From: Klebsormidium nitens
Lineage: Eukaryota > Streptophyta > Klebsormidiophyceae > Klebsormidiales > Klebsormidiaceae
Direction of reading: 5' to 3'
Length of the DNA stretch: 49,231 bases
Assembly (NCBI GenBank): GCA_000708835.1
Contig: DF237581.1
Coordinates: 1 to 49,231, forward strand
In this document: positions 43,355 to 49,231 of the stretch, one piece after another
Layout: the number at the start of each line of letters is the position of its first letter
Numbering within the stretch: position 1 is the first letter of the stretch
Translations under genes and position numbers: made by a program
The notes under the pieces: model-generated
Database searches by the model: none
Told to the model about the DNA's origin: nothing
Seen by the model: only the letters and a program-made list of their open reading frames with translations

Positions 43355-45572
43355 CTGCACTGGACGAAACAATATCGAGTGAGCGGTAGTTTGAGAGGTG
43401 GTTCTGAGGACGGCAAACCGCGCTTTGAATTCTCGGCTGCCTTAACAATCAATTAACGGCTTCCGAAGATTGTTGTGACTTAGTGCGGGGCCGCTTTTGC
43501 AATCTCGACTGTAAGTCAGCTCCCCTTCCAAGGAACTTTGCGCTGAACACAGGCTGACCGGTTTTTATTTGAAATGTAAGCAATAACCGCGAAGACTGAT
43601 GCGATATTTAATGGTGGTTTGATCAGATCCTGCGGATGGTCTGAGGCCACCGTTCCAGTCATCAGATTCAACGCACTGGCCTTTCATTGATTCCAGCACG
43701 TAAAACAGGGCCCGGCCCCCTTCAATACAGGCAATATGGCACGAATATGATCGAGAAGCAGACACATATCCGCAAGTGAAAGCTTCACAGGACCATATGT
43801 GCGAAATGAATAGACACCGGGCCAGTTTGACCACAGGTACCACTGCCAATGATGCTTTGAGATGACAGTCGAATTAGAACTGGCGCCCTTTCGCCTCCGA
43901 CTTCATACGAGCTCACCTCGATGGCAACCTCCCCTGTTGGACTGCCAGCCGAATGCGTCATGGCAGCACCCTCTCATAGAACCAGTCGATACGCTGGATG
44001 ATTCGAACGGGCAGCGAGATGAGCTGCACCAAAAGGGCGAAGCGGGTCAACGAAAAAAGAATCTAACTCGAACTTGAGGTCTTCTTTCATACTAATGCAA
44101 GCACGGGGTGTCCGAGCGGGCTTCCTACTGTGCGATCAGCGACAGTTTCAAATTATCTGCTCAGGTGAGCTTCAAACATCCGGTGATCTCATAATCCTAA
44201 CAGAACCACGCACTGCTACAGGTTTCACAGTCTTTTACTTTACCCGAAGCTCCAGCAAATCTCTGTGGATCGTAATAGCAACCTTGTTTTTGCAAACTGG
44301 CGCAAGAGAATGAGGCCTTGCTTCAGTCCAGCAAATGCTGCACGTGCTTTAAGAATCCGTGACATCTTTGGGCGACCACCGCCAGAGGCATTACTCCAAA
44401 ACTCGTCGGTGGTTACGCTGTCTAGATTCGCTATTTTTTCAGAAGTCCTCATCCGTTTCTTGAGTTCTTGCCTGGGTACAGTCGGATCCACACCAGATTG
44501 CTTAGGGCCCTCGCTCGTGAATCCGAGTCATCTGCTTCTTAGCAAAGCTGCGGGTGAGCTACTCTACCGCGCCCGGGTGCCTCTAGGCGATAATCTTGGC
44601 GAAGGTCATCAGGAAGATGTTGAGCTAATGGCTCTTAAGTTCGAAGTGCATGGACGCCTTCTCTTGCTTGTTGACGGCCCAGTGCGCAAGAGAACACCCA
44701 GTGATACAAAGACAAGACAGGGTCAAAATGCTGGAACAACAGCCAAAGCCATGCTGTGGCGCCTTTGCGAAGCTACGGTTCAATTCACTCCTTCTAGTCT
44801 GCGAAGACCCAGCTTGGAAGCGATCTGACAGAATATACACGAAGGCGATCAGCGCAACGGAAGCGATGTGCCCCAGTGCTCAAAATGCACATCACGTGGC
44901 AGCAATCATGCATGCTTTGCATGCTCGAACAGTGCCCACATGTATCCGAACAGTTTGGACGTGACGTCGCCGACATCATGTTAAGCTTGGGCCTGGGTAA
45001 GGCCCCGGATTCGTCGGTAGACTGCCGCAATACGCTCTTTTTGCAGCCACAACGTACTTTGCGGCTGTTCGAAAATCAATGTCTTCAAATCGAACAGAAA
45101 GCTTCAACGAGTGAGCACGTTGATCTATCAAAACGTATTCACTGCGCCTGACATGGTTCGATCGTGGCGCTAGCAATACGAGCCTACTTGGGCAGGTGCT
45201 TGATCGGGAGCAATCCAGCCCAAAAACTACGCTGGTGCAAGCAACATCTGTAATCATATATAATGAACGTTGCAACATGGTCGCGGTAGATCATGTCCAG
45301 AAGGCAGAGCTAGGTCCACCAGCTCCCCCTTCCGCGCTTCAACGTATCCACACGTCAGATCGTGCTCGACGGTAGTCTGACTTGAGTCATCAATCCGTAC
45401 ACCATGAATGCATTGATTGAGCCACACAGAGCTTCCGACCACGTCGGAACTATGGACGCCGGCCACAACGCTGGATTGAGGAGAACGGCAGCACGTTCAC
45501 TGAGCCACGACCAATATACGAAATCAGTCGATCAGATGTATCAGGGCACCATGATGCACTTGATTCGTGCAT

Positions 45573-48351
45573 TTACAACTGAATCTTCATGAACCTATTT
45601 CTCTGTTTCCGTCGCTGCTTTGAGGCGCTTGCTCTCCCAGCTTTACTGCGGCCTTGCACTGTGGTCCATTCACCGTCCACTTCTCCTGAGGCAACGGAAA
45701 GCGTTGCTTGGGTGCTAAAAGCTGACGGGCTCGCTTGCGAACTTTGCCCTAAGAGTGCGCTTGGCAGCCCACTGTGGGCTCTACCGTTGTGCTCGTCTCC
45801 TTCCTGCCCTCCTGATGTTTCGTTTGCAAGTCGCGTCAACTCTCCGGTAGCCTGCTCAATCTCCATCGCAGAGACTCCCACTTCGCTCGTGCTCAGACCC
45901 TCATCAACCGGCCTTGCTCCCCCCGTCTCCTGACGCTCAGCGTTTGCAGAAGGCCGACTCGGCGGCGTTGGAAGGGTCTGTACGGCCACTGCCCCTCGCA
46001 GCGTGCTGCGCCGAGTCTCGCCTCTCAAGATGACGGCGGTGGCTCTTTGTGATGTGGCAGCTTTTGCGTGAGCGAAATTGAGCCCGAGAAGGGTTGCGAG
46101 GTTGCGCACGTCGTATGGGTTGCGAAGGTCTGTCGTCTGGGATGCCCCGCTCGAGAGGATGATGTTCTTGCCACGTGTCATCTTTACAAGCGCCTGCGAA
46201 AACTCGAGAGCGGAAGATAGGTTACGGAAAGGTGCACCATACTGCCTCTCAGACATACCTTCGTACGCTTCAGAAGGTGTCCTACTTCGAACTTCTCCTT
46301 TAACGAGGGCGTCTAACCACGTGATACCGCGGCGGCCACTTCGCAACATAGTCTGCTCTCATATCGCCGAGAATTCGATCAAGTCGACCGGATTTAGCGA
46401 CCGAACTGCAGGCAGGCTAGCTATCTGGTCGCCGAGGTGTTACGGGTCACAGGACGCCCCCTTTGAGAGCCCTGTTTATTACATGCCCGGAGGTCGATCA
46501 ATATCCTGAATAATGTGCATTTTCATCAGGACCTTCATCAGCATCAGAGCGGTTTGCATTGACCGTCCTCTTGTGCAAGAGGAGCCTTATACAGTGCAGC
46601 CATCGGAGTTTTGTTACTTTCCTTGGGTCAAGACGAAAGGGGCAGGGGGAAAACAGGAGTCTGCGACAAGATGCGACCACGGTAGTGACCTCAGGTAGTG
46701 GTGCGGTCACCTGTGCATTAGTCAGCAGCTGCCGCCGACTCTGACCGTCTTGGAAGAGGCCGCTGTAGGATATCTCGAAGTGGAGACCCCTCTGCAGTGA
46801 ACAGGGACATGGAGAAGCTCTTGAAGTGATCATGTACCCAATGGACCTTCTGAGTTCCGTGAGAAAAGAAAGACCTTGTGACGAACATCCTCTGCCTCTT
46901 TGATGATCACAGAAAGCCACTTCACTTGTGAGGAGGTCAAATCCTGACATTCTGCTTCCTGCTTAAAATGCACATGCGCCCCAGGGACAGTAAAGTTAAC
47001 GAAGGCTTGGGGGCTCCAAAACCCCCAACAATGGCAGGGAAGCAAGATCTATTTCGTCTACTCACATCGTCAATAAGTCAAGTGACTTACATCGAGAGCC
47101 GCTCGGACATCCTGCTGGCGGAAGCGGAAGGAGCGCCTCGAGCCCAGACTGAGTGCAATGAGGTCGACCTCTAGCGACGTGCACGCTTGCATGAATGTGC
47201 GGGCGTTCGTCGGTTCCACCGCAACAATATCGTAACTTGCCAGCACTGGGTTGGCGCTGCTCTGCAAGGCCAAGCAATTACCGGGCATAAGTACTGAGTT
47301 AAGCTCTCTTGTGTTTGGAACTTCTCTACGGCACTGCTCAAAATCTGTTGTATGAGGATGGAGCCCTGCTTTTGCCGGCAGGGCATCATCGCGGTCAATG
47401 GTTTTGAGTTGAAAGTTCAGTCTCTACAAAGTACAGACTTTTTCAAGGCTGCGAGAGGTGCCCCTCGGTTCCCAAAAGTTGTTGAGACATGGTGAGCGCA
47501 GTCTTTTCTTACCAGAGAGCTTGCTTGCGAAGCATCTTCAATGACCATAGTGATTCTATTCAGCTGCTGGAACCCAGGGCCGGAGCGGTCTGCTCCGATG
47601 CTCTGTAGAAAGAGAAAAAGGCAAAGGCGCTGGGTTAAGAAAAAATCATCAACAGGGCGGCTCACAAGCTTCAAGGACTTTCTCTGATTCTTGTGCATGG
47701 TGGTGTGAAACAGGACTTGTAGGTCCACACGAGGGTGGTGCGAGTCCATGTCTCCAAGAACCACGGACATACAAAGCGATAATCCTGTGCGGAAGGGGGC
47801 TTCAAGCCATGCTGACAACTGTTCCCTTGTAAGGCTATGACCAGGTCTTCACCTGCAAGCTTCTGGCAGCACCCGCCACACCGGCAGCTGCGGCAATTGC
47901 AGACTCCAGCTTGACAGGCTGCGACTTGCATGTGTCATCACTCGTCATCATTCGCCCAGCAACAGTGTGATTGTGTGCCACACCGTCATAACCTGCACAA
48001 AGGCTTCCGCGTCAAGAATTTAATCCAATCCGCTGCTCACAAGGTTTTGGAAGCTGATCAGATTGACTAAGAGCTGCGTAACTACCAATTAGACTTTTAG
48101 GTGCATTTCATCATAAAGTGCATCATTCACTGGCGACAGCATTGTCTATCTCCTCATAATCAAAAGAACCATCATTTTATATCATAAACAACGGGGCTAC
48201 TGCAAAGTGCAAATGCAATCAGCTGCTTCTCTGCAGATGAGAAGAAGATCAAGGACAGGACTGCAATACCGGAACAGATAGCCTGTGCCACCATCGCCCT
48301 CCGCAGCAGCTCATTCTTGCCGTCGTTGGGAAGGTTGAGATCGAAGAACAT
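45573..48351 (-). CDS. RPP30: Ribonuclease P/MRP protein subunit RPP30, 394 aa
   Basis: Six exons on the minus strand: 48351-48270, 47992-47853, 47602-47513, 47261-47091, 46791-46711 and 46193-45573 (1185 nt, phases consistent). The protein follows the RPP30 TIM-barrel family: MFFDLNLPND at the start, GYDGVAHNHTV, LNRITMVIEDASQA, NPVLASYDIVAVEPTN, VDLIALSLGSRRSFRFRQQD, RGLHFEISYSG, then TRGKNIILSSGA and LRNPYDVRNLATLLGL. RPP30 is a core protein of nuclear RNase P and RNase MRP, which cut the 5' leaders of pre-tRNAs and process pre-rRNA. After about residue 260 a tail of roughly 135 residues, Ser/Thr/Gln/Glu-rich and closing with a basic KQRRKQRNRF cluster, extends beyond the barrel. A 153-nt in-phase segment in intron 2 (47666-47818) could be an alternative exon, but family length argues against routine inclusion. 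Confidence 0.93.
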
Positions 48352-49231
48352 CCTCCTGTTGAGCCTGCTCACCACGGAGCTGCTCCTGCGTGTTAGTGTG
48401 GACTTCTGCCGCCCCGACTTATTTCCTTGGACCCCTGCTGAAGTTGCTTCTTCAACAAGGGCATGAGGGCCCCTTCTGCATGCTGGCACCAGCCGCTGCA
48501 TTGTCGGTCATGCTCGCCGGAATCCGCAACGTCCGGACTCCGCTCCCTAATAGTTCCGTACGGGACAAGCCGGGAGCTGCGGCGCGCAAGCTCAGACTGC
48601 GCCGGCGGTGAGAATCATTTCAGTGAAGACCCGCGGCCCGCGGGCCGCAAGTCAAGCCGCGTGTACGCATCATTTACAGGCAGGTGCAGGCTCCAGGTTC
48701 CCAAAAGTGTCAATCTTACGTGCAATCCCCGAGCACCTCAGTGCTCCCTACGACAGGTTACACTGTCGTAGCAGCCCCATGCCTTTGATGGGTACGGGCT
48801 TATGAGAAGAGAACATCATTTCCAATGTGGGTGCTAGTAGCGCTCATGCTGGCTGGCCGGCATTTCTGCACCGACTAGAGCTTCCAGGAATTGGCCCCCA
48901 ATCGGCCCGCACCATTCATGCAGTGCAAGCGATCGAAGGAACCGTCACATTGCCGTTGCAGACCGATGCAACGCGGTCATTGACATGCCCAACTGGACAC
49001 ACACCACACATGCCGTGAGAAGCCTGCGCAAACCGATACGGCAAACTTTTAAGAGAAGACCTCCATCCTGCCAGCTGAGCAGACGACAGCTAGGTTTGCG
49101 GTGGGTTAACATGTGCTCAATTGTTCATGTACAGCTCGAGACTTTCTCGACATTTCGTGTATATCAAATGCCTATTCGAGGGCCATGCTCCTCGATGAAC
49201 ATTATCTTTCTGTAAGCAAGTCTGTCTCATC
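48352..49231. promoter_or_regulatory. Upstream region of RPP30
   Basis: This sequence precedes the RPP30 start and runs to the window edge. It should include the promoter and 5' untranslated region. The minus-strand frame stays open upstream of the start to about 48501 without another strong start. No further gene is supported. Confidence 0.4.

Larger units (their letters stand above)
41161..45572. other. Large convergent intergenic region with doubtful coding fragments
   Basis: These 4.4 kb are much longer than any other spacer. No confident gene is found. Fragments with some coding character are a plus-strand candidate at 42409-43073, a minus-strand Lys/Pro-rich exon-like block at 43148-43354, and minus-strand frames around 44240-44600. 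The last include SRILKARAAFAGLKQG, faintly like the thumb region of non-LTR reverse transcriptases. Frames are broken by stops, suggesting decayed insertions. The edges hold the 3' ends of the sulfate transporter and RPP30. Confidence 0.4.

Noticed and set aside
44265-44828. Plus-strand 187-codon open frame
   Set aside because: No domain is recognisable, composition is unremarkable, and it overlaps opposite-strand fragments of about equal plausibility. I did not annotate it as a gene.
1-49231. tRNA, rRNA, CRISPR array, riboswitch and telomere-repeat signals
   Set aside because: No cloverleaf with a plausible T-arm, no regularly spaced direct repeats, no conserved riboswitch core and no telomere repeat run was seen on scanning by eye.

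Overview
The window looks like nuclear DNA from a photosynthetic eukaryote of the green lineage. Its genes are split by many GT-AG introns of roughly 150-600 bp. Three encode recognisably plastid proteins with transit-peptide-like N-termini: chlorophyll synthase, VIPP1 and an RsuA-type pseudouridine synthase. The other genes have plant-type architectures, including a SULTR4-class sulfate transporter. The compact genes, GC-rich internal exons and moderate-GC intergenic DNA suggest a streptophyte alga such as Klebsormidium, but that name is a guess. There is no sign of bacterial operons, CRISPR arrays, tRNAs or rRNAs.

I rebuilt eleven genes exon by exon, joining exons by splice sites, reading phase and family homology. 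In order they are: a 539-aa orphan protein with a C-terminal membrane anchor (-, 1609-3228); a DUF218/YdcF-like protein (+, 3654-5114); chlorophyll synthase chlG (-, 5988-9610, nine exons); a RING-like/WD40 protein (+, 10928-14594); a triose-phosphate/nucleotide-sugar-type transporter (-, 16170-20838, ten exons); a plastid pseudouridine synthase (+, 21528-25075, eight exons); an RraA-like protein (-, 26006-27113); a TBC-domain RabGAP (+, 28138-32158); VIPP1/IM30 (-, 33248-35391); a SULTR4-type sulfate transporter (+, 36396-41160); and the RNase P/MRP subunit RPP30 (-, 45573-48351). In all ten multi-exon models the exon lengths sum to a multiple of three with consistent phases.

Between the genes lie short intergenic spaces of about 0.4-1.6 kb. 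The exception is a 4.4-kb stretch (41161-45572) that holds only doubtful coding fragments and a possible decayed retroelement. A 380-bp Tourist/PIF-Harbinger-like MITE sits at 608-987, and a second fold-back repeat lies in the first intron of the sulfate transporter. Confident genes alternate strictly between strands, so every neighbouring pair is divergent or convergent.

No single undescribed system spans the window. Chlorophyll synthase, VIPP1 and the pseudouridine synthase share a theme of thylakoid and plastid biogenesis, while the rest are housekeeping or trafficking genes. The items most worth a second look are the orphan anchored protein, the two fold-back elements, a RING finger with Ser at one zinc-ligand position, two GC-AG introns, a candidate cassette exon in RPP30, and paired 14-3-3-type motifs in the sulfate transporter tail.
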